From positions 1 through 64,000 of the forward strand of contig JAEYQK010000002.1 in the NCBI GenBank assembly GCA_023410055.1: 64,000 nt of DNA. Reading direction: 5' to 3'. Of the stretch, positions 24,995-33,511 are shown one piece after another (position 1 is the stretch's first letter; the number at the start of each line of letters is the position of its first letter). The notes beneath the pieces were generated by a model, which did no database searches, was not told the DNA's origin, and saw only the letters and a list, made by a program, of their open reading frames with translations. This DNA is from Acidobacteriota bacterium. Its GTDB lineage: Bacteria; Acidobacteriota; Terriglobia; Terriglobales; Acidobacteriaceae. Both the position numbers and the translations under genes were made by a program.

Positions 24995-26902
24995 CTAGTC
25001 GCCGACGGGGGGCGCCAACACGGGATTCATCTCGTGCGCGGTAATGATCTCGATCCCGGGGCGCGCGGGCGCTCTTCGAGACGGAGCAGCACAGGCATGC
25101 TGATATTCGGGCACGATGTCGGCCAGCTTCGCGTGCAGAGATGCGTCCGTGCTATCCGGGCCCAGTCGTTGTAGCTCTTCCAGATGTCGCATCAAGCTAC
25201 TCCACTGGACCAACTCGCTGAGTGTGCGATTCACCTTTTCGTGCGATGTCGGCAGCAGCTCCTCTGATTCGTAGAACAACTCTTCGTATAGCTTTTCGCC
25301 GGGGCGCAGCCCCGTGAAGACGATCGGCACGGCCGCCTCAGTCTCACCGGAAAGTTTGATCAGCGTTTTGGCCAAATCGACGATACGCATTGCCTCGCCC
25401 ATGTCAAGCACCAGGACATTGCCGTGCTCTCCTATCGTAAAGGCCTGCAACACCAGCGAGATCGCTTCCGGAATAGTCATGAAGTAGCGGGTGATTTCTG
25501 GATGCGTTACCGTCACGCGCCTCTGCTTCCGAATTTGCTGCTGAAACACCGGTATAACACTGCCTTGCGATCCCAGTACATTGCCAAAGCGTACCGCTAC
25601 GCAGCGCATCTTTGAGGGGCGCGAGGCCAATATGAGTTCTCCTACCCGTTTCGTGCACCCCATCACACTGGTGGGATTAACAGCCTTATCCGTAGAGATT
25701 AGGAGAAAGCGCTCGCAACCAGCGTCTTCCGCGGCTCGTAACAATGTAAGTAGTCCGAAAATATTGTTACGCACCGCCTCATGAACATTGGCCTCCATCA
25801 TCGGAACATGCTTGTACGCCGCCGCATGAAAGATAATCTGTACCCCGTACTGGTCCAGAACGGCGCGCACCCTCGTCCCGTTTGTGACATCGGCCACACA
25901 GTACACTACGCGTCCTTGCGGCTTTAGCTGCTCCAGTTGGGCCTGCAAGAAGAAGAGTGGCGTTTCTGCCTGGTCAAGGCAGATTAACTTTGCGGGCTCG
26001 TAACTAAGAATCTGGCGGCAGAGCTCAGAGCCAATCGAGCCGGCCGCGCCCGTTACCAGCACTACCTGCCCAGCAAGGTGACGGCGTACAGCCTGTAGAT
26101 CCAGATGCACAGGTTCCCGCCCTAACAGGTCTTCGACGTCGACTTCGCGCAGCTGGCCTACAGTTACCCGGCCTTCGATCAGGTCGCGCATGCCTGGGAT
26201 TGTCTTGAACTTCTTGCCAGTTGATTGGCAATGTTCAATAACTCGGCGCATGCGAGATCCCGTCACGGACGGCATGGCAATAAAGATCTCCCCGACATGG
26301 TGTTCGCGGGCCAGCCGTGGCAGATCATCAATGGGGCCGAGCACCTCAACCCCGTGCAACCGGGCGCCCTTCTTGGCCGAATCATCATCCACACAGCCTA
26401 TTACGTGGTATTCGGGCCGGTTCAACAGTAACTCACGGATCAGAGCTTCAGCGGCGGCGCCCGCTCCGGCGATCATCACACGTTTCCGAACGTTTTCCCT
26501 GTGCCGCTGCTCCAATGCAAGGAGCACAGTGCGAGACAGTACCCGAATTCCAGCCAACCCCATGCCGGTCAGCACTGCTTCCAATAGGTAAATGGAGATA
26601 GGAAATGCCTTCACTCCCAGCAGCCCGCGAAAAACCAGCAAAAACACGAGGCTACCTAGCACCACAGCCTTGGCAATGTCCAGCGCATCTCCTACGCCGG
26701 TGTATCGCCAATAACCGTGGAACAGGTTGTAACGCCGCATGGCGATGAGGCGAGCCGCCAGCAAAACCGGCGCCGCCTGCCACAGAACGTGACGGTGTGG
26801 TAGTGAAAACTCAAAGCGCAGTAGCCAGGCGAGTACCAGCGCTGCCAGGATGAGCAGCGACTGAAGAGCAACGATTACCCACGTATGCTTTCTTAGTAAC
26901 AT
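24995..26902 (-). CDS. UDP-HexNAc 4,6-dehydratase (FlaA1/WbpM/PglF/CapD type)
   Basis: A 635-aa membrane-anchored short-chain dehydrogenase. Four N-terminal hydrophobic segments (~10-120), then a first nucleotide-binding domain (VMIAGAGAAAEALIRELL) and the catalytic Rossmann domain (VLVTGAAGSIGSELCRQIL). In the catalytic domain the usual Tyr is replaced by Met: STDKAVNP...MGCTK, the S-M-K arrangement of this family. It converts UDP-GlcNAc to the UDP-4-keto-6-deoxy sugar, the first step toward bacillosamine- or QuiNAc-type residues. It is the last gene of operon 2, 83 bases after the DegT aminotransferase. Substrate is inferred from the family and neighbours. Confidence 0.92.
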   Translation of the reverse strand: MLLRKHTWVIVALQSLLILAALVLAWLLRFEFSLPHRHVLWQAAPVLLAARLIAMRRYNLFHGYWRYTGVGDALDIAKAVVLGSLVFLLVFRGLLGVKAFPISIYLLEAVLTGMGLAGIRVLSRTVLLALEQRHRENVRKRVMIAGAGAAAEALIRELLLNRPEYHVIGCVDDDSAKKGARLHGVEVLGPIDDLPRLAREHHVGEIFIAMPSVTGSRMRRVIEHCQSTGKKFKTIPGMRDLIEGRVTVGQLREVDVEDLLGREPVHLDLQAVRRHLAGQVVLVTGAAGSIGSELCRQILSYEPAKLICLDQAETPLFFLQAQLEQLKPQGRVVYCVADVTNGTRVRAVLDQYGVQIIFHAAAYKHVPMMEANVHEAVRNNIFGLLTLLRAAEDAGCERFLLISTDKAVNPTSVMGCTKRVGELILASRPSKMRCVAVRFGNVLGSQGSVIPVFQQQIRKQRRVTVTHPEITRYFMTIPEAISLVLQAFTIGEHGNVLVLDMGEAMRIVDLAKTLIKLSGETEAAVPIVFTGLRPGEKLYEELFYESEELLPTSHEKVNRTLSELVQWSSLMRHLEELQRLGPDSTDASLHAKLADIVPEYQHACAAPSRRAPARPGIEIITAHEMNPVLAPPVGD

Positions 26903-26985
26903 GGCTCCGATTTCTCAGGGGGACTACTCAGATTAAGGGGGAGGGGAAAACTAAAAAAGACAACAAGAAGGCGAACGGGATGCGT

Positions 26986-28239
26986 TCAGCGCACGCCCGC
27001 TACAGCCCTGAATAGTTCGGTATTGGTAACTGGTACATTCAAAGCGGCCTCGTGCATTACTTCCTCAACCACGTGACCGGTGCGTTCGATGTGTGCCTCG
27101 GTCAGAGTAGGATGTACAAGGAACATCAGGCTCGTCTGGCCCAACTCCCTGGCCACAGGCAAACGTGGCTGTTTGCGCCGCTCCACTTGAAACGCCTTTT
27201 CGCGGTAAATCTCACTGCAGCTACCCACGAAGCAAGGGACTCCCTGCGCGCAGATTGCTTGCATGATGCGGTCCCTGTTCCAGCCTTCTTTCAATTCTTC
27301 CGGACAGACAAACGCGTAGTACTTGTAGTAGGCATGGTGGATATGCTCTGGTGGAATCACCAACCGCAATCCTCTCACCTGACTCAATTTCTCGTTGAGC
27401 ATCGCTGCATACCTTCGTCGCGTTTCCACCCAACTCGGCACCTTGCGCAATGCAATCCGCCCGATCGCCGCTTGCATTTCGGTCATCCTTCCATTCGTGC
27501 CAAAAGACTCGTGCAGCCAACGGAACCCGACCGGATGTTCACGGTTGTACACAGCGTCGTAGCTCTTGCCATGGTCTTTGTAGCTCCACGCCCGGCCCCA
27601 CAGTCCCGGATCATTCGTCGTGATCATGCCCCCTTCTCCACCCGTAGTCATGATCTTGTCCTGACAGAAGGAGAACGCAGCCATGTCGCCCAAAGAACCG
27701 ATGGGCCTGTCCTTATACTTGGCTCCCTGCGCCTGGGCACAGTCTTCAACGACCTTCAAGCCATGCTCGCGCGCCACCTGCAGGATCTCATCCATCTCGC
27801 AGGGCCACCCGGCCAAATGCACAGCAATGATCGCTTTCGTACGCGGTGTGATCCTTGCGCTGATCGTTTCAGGCGTCAGATTCTGGCTGTCGCGGTCCAC
27901 ATCCACAATCACCGGACGCGCGCCCACCGTCACCACGCAGCTCGCTGACGCAATAAACGTCCGGCTCGTCGTGATCACCTCATCGCCCGACCCGATTCCC
28001 AGCGCCTTCAGGCAGACCTCCAGCGCCACCGTACCGTTGGCAACGGCGACAGCGTGCTTACATCCAACCGACGCGGCAAACTCCTGCTCGAACTGCCGCC
28101 CCTCGTCCCCCGTCCAGTAGTTCACCTTCCCCGAACGAAGCACCTCCATCGCGGCTTCGATCTCATCTGGAGCGAAATAAGGCCACCCGGGAAAAGAAAG
28201 CCTGCTTGAAACCGACATGTCCTTCACCTGTGTATTCAT
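26986..28239 (-). CDS. DegT/DnrJ/EryC1 sugar aminotransferase (PglE-like)
   Basis: A 417-aa PLP enzyme from ATG at 28239 (MNTQVKD); the frame is open upstream but runs into the neighbouring gene. Motifs: NGTVALEVCLKALGIG, VEDCAQAQGAKY, and SFCQDKIMTTGGEGG, in which K195 is the PLP lysine. It aminates a 4-keto sugar nucleotide, as PglE does in the diNAc-bacillosamine pathway. The gap to the PglD-like gene is 10 bases. Together with PglD-like and PglF-like neighbours it gives a complete route to a UDP-2,4-diamino-2,4,6-trideoxyhexose derivative. Confidence 0.9.
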   Translation of the reverse strand: MNTQVKDMSVSSRLSFPGWPYFAPDEIEAAMEVLRSGKVNYWTGDEGRQFEQEFAASVGCKHAVAVANGTVALEVCLKALGIGSGDEVITTSRTFIASASCVVTVGARPVIVDVDRDSQNLTPETISARITPRTKAIIAVHLAGWPCEMDEILQVAREHGLKVVEDCAQAQGAKYKDRPIGSLGDMAAFSFCQDKIMTTGGEGGMITTNDPGLWGRAWSYKDHGKSYDAVYNREHPVGFRWLHESFGTNGRMTEMQAAIGRIALRKVPSWVETRRRYAAMLNEKLSQVRGLRLVIPPEHIHHAYYKYYAFVCPEELKEGWNRDRIMQAICAQGVPCFVGSCSEIYREKAFQVERRKQPRLPVARELGQTSLMFLVHPTLTEAHIERTGHVVEEVMHEAALNVPVTNTELFRAVAGVR

Positions 28240-28249
28240 AATCTCTGAT

Positions 28250-28894
28250 CTACTTGGCCAACGCTCTCGCCGGAACTCCGACCACCGTTGCGTTAGCGGG
28301 AACATCATTCGTGACCACCGCGCCAGCGCCGACTGTCGCATAGTCGCCCACAGTCCGATACTGGAGCACCTGCGCCCCCGTCCCCACCAGGACGCCGTCG
28401 CCAATCCAAACGCCGCCGGAAATATTCGCTCCCGGATTAATCACGCTGCCCTCGCCCACTCGCGCTTCGTGACCCAGCGTGCATCCAAAATTACACAGCG
28501 AGAAGCGACCCAACTCGATGTTCACCGTGCTGACCACGCCCGCGCACACCAGCGTCCCCTCGCCTATCCTGAGACTCTCTTGATCCACAATCGCCGTCGG
28601 ATGCAGGAGCGCCGGAAACTCCATGCCCGGAAGCAGCGCTTTGATCTCGCGCATCACCTTCAGTCTCGCCGCCGGCGTCCCAATTCCGATCGTGACCGCC
28701 TCCACGCGATTGGCCACTAGCCAACCGTAGTCACCCACAACTTCGTTACGACTATCGCGCTCGCCCAGCGTGTTACAGTCCGTCACCACGTACCCCACGA
28801 ACTCCCACCTCGGCCCCTGCCGATTAATCTCCTGGATCAGCGCCTTCACCTCGCGCGCCATTCCGCCCGCGCCGATCACCGCGATACGCTTCAC
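28250..28894 (-). CDS. Sugar O/N-acetyltransferase (PglD/NeuD type)
   Basis: A 214-aa protein. N-terminal Rossmann-like part (KRIAVIGAGGMAREVKALI) and C-terminal left-handed beta-helix of hexapeptide repeats (SVINPGANISGGVWIGDGVLVGTG as spans, ending VVGVPARALAK). The His in TLGHEARVGEG corresponds to the catalytic base of PglD-like enzymes. GTG start at 28894; it overlaps the preceding stop by four bases (GTGA). It would acetylate the 4-amino group made by the adjacent aminotransferase. Confidence 0.9.
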   Translation of the reverse strand: MKRIAVIGAGGMAREVKALIQEINRQGPRWEFVGYVVTDCNTLGERDSRNEVVGDYGWLVANRVEAVTIGIGTPAARLKVMREIKALLPGMEFPALLHPTAIVDQESLRIGEGTLVCAGVVSTVNIELGRFSLCNFGCTLGHEARVGEGSVINPGANISGGVWIGDGVLVGTGAQVLQYRTVGDYATVGAGAVVTNDVPANATVVGVPARALAK

Positions 28895-30750
28895 CGTACC
28901 GTCTCCTCCGTCCGCCGCCCCATGAACTTCGGCATCGTCGCATGCCCCTCGCGCGAGATTCCCTCTCGCCTCACGACACTCAACGCCGTCATTGCCAGGA
29001 TCTTCGCGTCCAGCCACAGTCCCCAGTGTTCGACGTACCAGACGTCCGCCGCGAACTTCTCTTCCCAACTCACGGCATTCCGCCCATTGACCTGCGCCCA
29101 GCCCGTGATTCCCGGCATCACCTCATGCCGCCGCGCCTGCTCCGCTGTATACCTCTCCATGTACTCCATCAACAGCGGCCTCGGACCCACCAGGCTCATC
29201 TCTCCCTTCACCACGTTCCACAGCTGCGGCAACTCATCGACGCTGCACGCCCTCAGCCACCGCCCCAGCCTCGTCAGCCGCGCCCCATCATCCAGCAGAC
29301 GCCCATCAGCGTCCTTCGCCTCCGTCATCGTCCTGAACTTCATCAGCCTGAACGGCCGCCCACACTTCCCCGGACGCTCCTGCCTGAACAGTACCGGCCC
29401 GCCCATCATCCCCCATATCGCCAACGCCGCCACCGCCAGCACCGGACTCACCGCCACCAGCCCCATCCCCGCGCACACAAAATCCACCGCGCGTTTGATG
29501 AACCCTCGCCACCCTCGCTGCGGATTGGTTTTGCTGCTTTCGATACCCTGACGCAGGGTCGCTTCAAGCCTCTCTGCTAGGAACTTAATGTTGTGGTTCA
29601 AGTCGATGAACTTGCGGCCCAATGATCCCATCTGCCAACGTTCTGCCGCAGTCATTTTTGAGAGCTTTAGTATGGTTTCTGCCAGCGCCTGACCATCTTC
29701 TGCCGGAACACAGAACCCCGCGCCTGATTCGTGGACCGGCGTGCGTTCCGCGTTACATGCGAACACCACCGGCCTGCCCGATGCGAGATAGTCGTACAAC
29801 TTGTTGAATCCCATCCACGTTGAGTACACGCCAGCGACGGGAGCGGACAGCACCAGCACATCGGCTCCTTGCAGTACTCTCGGAACGTCCGTTTTCGGAA
29901 CAGGACTCTCGAACTTCACGTTTCGAATGTCCTCGTCCTTCGCACGGGCCTCAAGCCGCGCTTTCTCAGGACCTTTGCCTACCAGTCGGAACGAGATCTG
30001 TCTTCCCGCCTCCGCTTGCACCAGCTTTGCAGCATCCAGCACGCAATCGAGTGCATTTGCAACTCCGTGCGCGCCAATGTACACCACCGAAAATTCTCGT
30101 CCATCAACTGGCGCTGTCGGCTCCGGCGACATTCCGAGGTCAACGCCATTAGGTATCCAGACAACCTTGTTTGGATCGTTCCCGGTTTCTCTGACGCGAT
30201 CTGCTCCCGAAGGCGAGAACATGACGATTCGCTTTGCCACCCGGTATAGGTACTTTTCCAACCATCCGACAACGGTCACAGCCGGATTGCGCGGCGAAAG
30301 CCCCGCAACATCGATCAGTGCTTGCGGCCACAGATCGCGCACCTCCAGCACAAACGGAACCGACAATCGCTTCGCCAGACGCTCCGCCGCCAGCGCCCCA
30401 AATGGGTGCGGACTCGATCCCAGAATCACGTCCGGCTTGGGCAACTTCTTCGACCACTCGCCCCACAACACCGCCCGCGAGAACGCAGCCATGTTCCACC
30501 AACGCCTTACCGAGTTGTCTTGGTACTCGGGCGACGGCAGAAACACAAACGGCACCCCGCCGATGTGCTGCTCCTCCCACTTCGCGCCAGGACTAAGCGG
30601 CGTCGTCTTCCTGCTCATGTGATGGAAGTTTGTCGCAACAATCCAGACCTCATGCCCGCGCTTGATCAGCTCTCGCGCATGACTATAGTGGCGGGTGCCC
30701 CCCGGTTCATGCGGAGGTATCGCGTATTGATTGATTAGCCAGATTTTCAC
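28891..30750 (-). CDS. Fusion: GT4 glycosyltransferase + initiating phosphoglycosyl transferase
   Basis: A 619-aa protein. Residues ~1-400 are a WbuB/WcaI-type GT4 (KIWLINQYAIPPHEPGG; VLEVRDLWPQAL; GFNKLYDYLASGRPVVF). Residues ~415-610 are a monotopic phosphoglycosyl transferase of the PglC/WcaJ group: KRAVDFVCAGMGLVAVSP membrane re-entrant helix, LFRQERPG, LMKFRTM, the catalytic Asp-Glu in CSVDELPQLWNV, SLVGPRPLLMEY and PGITGWAQVNGRN. The latter transfers sugar-1-phosphate to undecaprenyl phosphate; the former would add the second sugar. GTG start at 30750 overlaps the preceding stop (GTGA). The PglD, PglE and PglF-like genes follow. Order and activity are inferred from these families. Confidence 0.92.
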   Translation of the reverse strand: MKIWLINQYAIPPHEPGGTRHYSHARELIKRGHEVWIVATNFHHMSRKTTPLSPGAKWEEQHIGGVPFVFLPSPEYQDNSVRRWWNMAAFSRAVLWGEWSKKLPKPDVILGSSPHPFGALAAERLAKRLSVPFVLEVRDLWPQALIDVAGLSPRNPAVTVVGWLEKYLYRVAKRIVMFSPSGADRVRETGNDPNKVVWIPNGVDLGMSPEPTAPVDGREFSVVYIGAHGVANALDCVLDAAKLVQAEAGRQISFRLVGKGPEKARLEARAKDEDIRNVKFESPVPKTDVPRVLQGADVLVLSAPVAGVYSTWMGFNKLYDYLASGRPVVFACNAERTPVHESGAGFCVPAEDGQALAETILKLSKMTAAERWQMGSLGRKFIDLNHNIKFLAERLEATLRQGIESSKTNPQRGWRGFIKRAVDFVCAGMGLVAVSPVLAVAALAIWGMMGGPVLFRQERPGKCGRPFRLMKFRTMTEAKDADGRLLDDGARLTRLGRWLRACSVDELPQLWNVVKGEMSLVGPRPLLMEYMERYTAEQARRHEVMPGITGWAQVNGRNAVSWEEKFAADVWYVEHWGLWLDAKILAMTALSVVRREGISREGHATMPKFMGRRTEETVR

Positions 30751-31988
30751 GACGAGCACTCCGAAGATTTCAGCCAACCCTCGCGAACGACCGCTTGCCT
30801 GCTTCGATTTTTTAGCTCCTGAAGGAATTCTTCGTGTCTCTTCGAAAGCACATCCGGAGCGTAACGCCTTGCAACATCGACGTTCAGGGCCGCCATCCTC
30901 TGCATCAACTCAACGTCGCTAGCCCACTTAAGAATCCGGTCAGCCAGTGCCCTAGAATCCCCAACTCGGACGAGGGCTTCGGGAGGCAACAGTTCAGGTA
31001 TGCCACACACGTCAGTTGAAATACACGCGCAACCGCGACTCATTGCCTCTACAAGCGCTCGGGGTAGTCCCTCGGCGCGCGAAGGCAACAAAAACAGGTC
31101 TGTTGAATCCAGAAAATCTATCACCGCCATGCCGGAAGGCAACGCACCAAGGAACTTAACGTTACTACCCAGCCCGAGTTTATTGGCGTACGTTTCGAGA
31201 GAGTGCTTGAAGCGGCCGTCACCTGCCACCGATGCTACAAACTGCATTCCCGCTCGACTACAACAGGCGAGGGCCTCAAGCAATACATCTGGCCCCTTAT
31301 AGTGTTGGGCCAAAGTCCCGACAAAGCCGATCCGCAACGGACGCTTACCATTGCAACTCTCCTGGAGTCTCATGGCACGTTGACTCATGAGTTGTTCATT
31401 GGCAAAACCGGATGTGAGGTCCACGTCCGAACAGCCGATTTCGTATGCCCCATCTCGAATGGGATAGAGCTTCTGTAAGGCGCGTTCTGTTACATAAAGA
31501 ACAGCAGCGGCATCTCGACAATGATTTCGCAACATGCGGGTCAGGGTGTGCCTGAACAGCGGTCGTAAGGGTGTTCGGATAGACTTAGGGGAAAACACCG
31601 TCCCAGGATCGCTCAGTACTTCTACTCCGTAAGGCCTGTTTGTCTCGCTCAGGTTTTCATAAACCAAGTTTGGTATCGCACCGGGGGACCGCAAGAGAAA
31701 AGCGTCCGCATGTGCAACAGCGGCACGAACTCCCGCTTTTAGTTCTCTCAGACATCGAGCATATCCGACTGGCCCTAGATAATCCGGAAGAGGAAAGAAC
31801 GTCACTCCTGGCCCTTCCACTTCGTGCCCTCCTTGGAGGGATGCCACGTGTTTCGCTCTTCCGAGTACCACAACGCTATCGAATACTCGAAGATAGCGCT
31901 GCCAAAACTTATAGGTCGGAAATCCGAGCGTGAAAGTCCTATCGTTGAGACGGCAGAAATGGTGATCCAAAGCTACGAGTAGTCGCAT
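30747..31988 (-). CDS. Glycosyltransferase family 4
   Basis: A 413-aa GT-B enzyme; N-terminus MRLLVALDHHFCRL, C-terminal donor domain with IGFVGTLAQHYKGPDVLLEAL, SVAGDGRF and AEGLPRALVEAMSRGCA (E-x7-E). ATG start at 31988, its stop overlapping the GT4-PGT start. It lies in the lower-GC middle part of operon 2 with the polymerase, which suggests it defines the specific structure of this polysaccharide. Confidence 0.88.
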   Translation of the reverse strand: MRLLVALDHHFCRLNDRTFTLGFPTYKFWQRYLRVFDSVVVLGRAKHVASLQGGHEVEGPGVTFFPLPDYLGPVGYARCLRELKAGVRAAVAHADAFLLRSPGAIPNLVYENLSETNRPYGVEVLSDPGTVFSPKSIRTPLRPLFRHTLTRMLRNHCRDAAAVLYVTERALQKLYPIRDGAYEIGCSDVDLTSGFANEQLMSQRAMRLQESCNGKRPLRIGFVGTLAQHYKGPDVLLEALACCSRAGMQFVASVAGDGRFKHSLETYANKLGLGSNVKFLGALPSGMAVIDFLDSTDLFLLPSRAEGLPRALVEAMSRGCACISTDVCGIPELLPPEALVRVGDSRALADRILKWASDVELMQRMAALNVDVARRYAPDVLSKRHEEFLQELKNRSRQAVVREGWLKSSECSS

Positions 31989-32009
31989 CTTTTTGGGCTT
32001 GTTACCTTA

Positions 32010-33278
32010 TTACTGTCGAGCAAGTATTTGTGTAGACCTAAAGCGCAACTTCGAACTGAGCACAACTACTACCCAAAACACAAACAAAGGTGCAAATGCA
32101 ATGAGTTCAACGGAAATAAGCAGAGCGGCGACAAGCCCCGTCATAACGGATATGAATACCTCATTGGGTGAATCGCCGAACCGGCAAACAAGTCCCAAAA
32201 TCACAGGCGCGATTACGAGGCCAATCCATCCGAAGTTAGCTAGGCACTCATCGAAAAAGCAATTAGTAACGCCATACCCCAGCAGGCGTGGCGAAATCCC
32301 AAGCATCGCACAGGTATAGTATGCGGAAAACGGGAACGGTTTCTGCGGCCACAAGGCGCGAGGCACGTAAGCTGTTGTGTAGAAAACTAATGATTGGCCG
32401 CGCTGTTCGAGTATTCGGAACTCATCATGTATCTCGGCATAGATAGCGAATTTGAGATGCTCGTCCCGCCCAAAGTCAACTCTCAATCCGTCGTAGTAAT
32501 CGCTCTTTGTAAGGCTCTGGGTATCCTTGTCTCGGACGGTGGCCTGATACACTGTCGAGAGAACAGCGATCGCAACCGCTCCCGCGAAGGCCACGAATAG
32601 CAAGCGGCGCCCGCTTACGGCTCTCCGTTGCCAAAGCACATAGACAGTGAGAACGATCGCAAATGCAAATGCCGTTCGCTTTCCATTCAGCCAAATAGCA
32701 CAACCGACAAATGGCAAGACTAGACAGATTGCTCTGCCAAGTCTCGCCGCCGATGAAATTATGCCTGCGGCAGCCATGAGAGCGAGGAATGTCGAACTCT
32801 GTACGAATTTGTAGTATTCCCGGTCACCACTCTGATCGTGAACCCCAACAAATACCGCGTAATCTCTGTACACTGTGGGATCCGGTGCAAATGACGCAAG
32901 CACGACAGGAAGCACAACAAATGCAGCAAGTATTCCTAAATAGACTGTTCCATGCCGTTCTGCATGCTGCGACAATTCTCTACTTGGGTGGGACAAAAGG
33001 AATGGAAGCCACAAAAGCGGCACGAAACAGACATATAGGCAGTAGATCGCTTGAGTTGTCGCGTCGTTTGTAACGATTGCGAATCCTGGCTGTTCACCAT
33101 AGTTCGGTTTGCCAAAAACAAAATCACAGAAGATAGGTACACCAAAATAGAAGTAAAACACTAGGAATAGAAAAAGCAGTGAATCACGCCTCCCGCGCGC
33201 AATCGAACGTAGAGACAACAATGCCCAGAAGGTCAGCCACAGAAAGGTAACGAGTTCGAGAATCTGAATGGCGCTCAT
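32010..33278 (-). CDS. wzy: O-antigen/oligosaccharide repeat-unit polymerase (Wzy)
   Basis: A 422-aa membrane protein with about ten to twelve hydrophobic segments (LVTFLWLTFWALLSL; FLFLVFYFYFGVPIF). The long periplasmic region carries TAYVPRALWPQKPFPF, matching the 'PR-x-LWP-x-KP' pattern of Wzy-type oligosaccharide polymerases, followed by FFDECLANFGWIGLVIAP. It joins lipid-linked repeat units in the periplasm. ATG start at 33278 overlaps the preceding small ORF by four bases (ATGA). Base composition is distinctly lower in GC than the gene block downstream (for example 26 of 60 bases G or C at 32041-32100). Confidence 0.85.
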   Translation of the reverse strand: MSAIQILELVTFLWLTFWALLSLRSIARGRRDSLLFLFLVFYFYFGVPIFCDFVFGKPNYGEQPGFAIVTNDATTQAIYCLYVCFVPLLWLPFLLSHPSRELSQHAERHGTVYLGILAAFVVLPVVLASFAPDPTVYRDYAVFVGVHDQSGDREYYKFVQSSTFLALMAAAGIISSAARLGRAICLVLPFVGCAIWLNGKRTAFAFAIVLTVYVLWQRRAVSGRRLLFVAFAGAVAIAVLSTVYQATVRDKDTQSLTKSDYYDGLRVDFGRDEHLKFAIYAEIHDEFRILEQRGQSLVFYTTAYVPRALWPQKPFPFSAYYTCAMLGISPRLLGYGVTNCFFDECLANFGWIGLVIAPVILGLVCRFGDSPNEVFISVMTGLVAALLISVELIAFAPLFVFWVVVVLSSKLRFRSTQILARQ

Positions 33279-33505
33279 CTCTGTGATCGTCCGCCTAGGA
33301 ATGACGCCTTGTTGTAGAAGGCGAGCTTCGTTGCCAAAAAACTACGTGAAGCAGACAGGGACTCGCGTGTCATAGGTTCCAGGATAATATCTGAGTTGCC
33401 GCTGATTACGTCGGATATAGGCAATGCTTGCGCGCCTAGATAGCCACAGAGAAGTACAAACCGTGACATCTCCAACAATCGGCTTAGATTGTGCTGTTTG
33501 AACAC
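33275..33505 (-). CDS. Possible small protein between GT4 and Wzy
   Basis: A 76-codon frame with GTG start, six bases after the upstream glycosyltransferase and overlapping the Wzy start by four bases (ATGA). This spacing is exactly what a true operon gene would show. The product (LEMSRFVLLCGYLGAQALP ... SLSASRSFLATKLAFYNKASF) has one weak hydrophobic segment and no family I recognise. A GGGG lies just upstream of the start. It may instead be non-coding spacer; I hold it as a candidate. Confidence 0.4.
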   Translation of the reverse strand: MFKQHNLSRLLEMSRFVLLCGYLGAQALPISDVISGNSDIILEPMTRESLSASRSFLATKLAFYNKASFLGGRSQR

Positions 33506-33511
33506 AGGCCC

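Noticed and set aside
28942..29580. Long plus-strand frames opposite the GT4-PGT fusion, and similar frames at 27052-27948 and 36186-37058
   Set aside because: These are antisense to genes with clear conserved motifs in GC-rich DNA; His/Arg/Pro-rich shadows.
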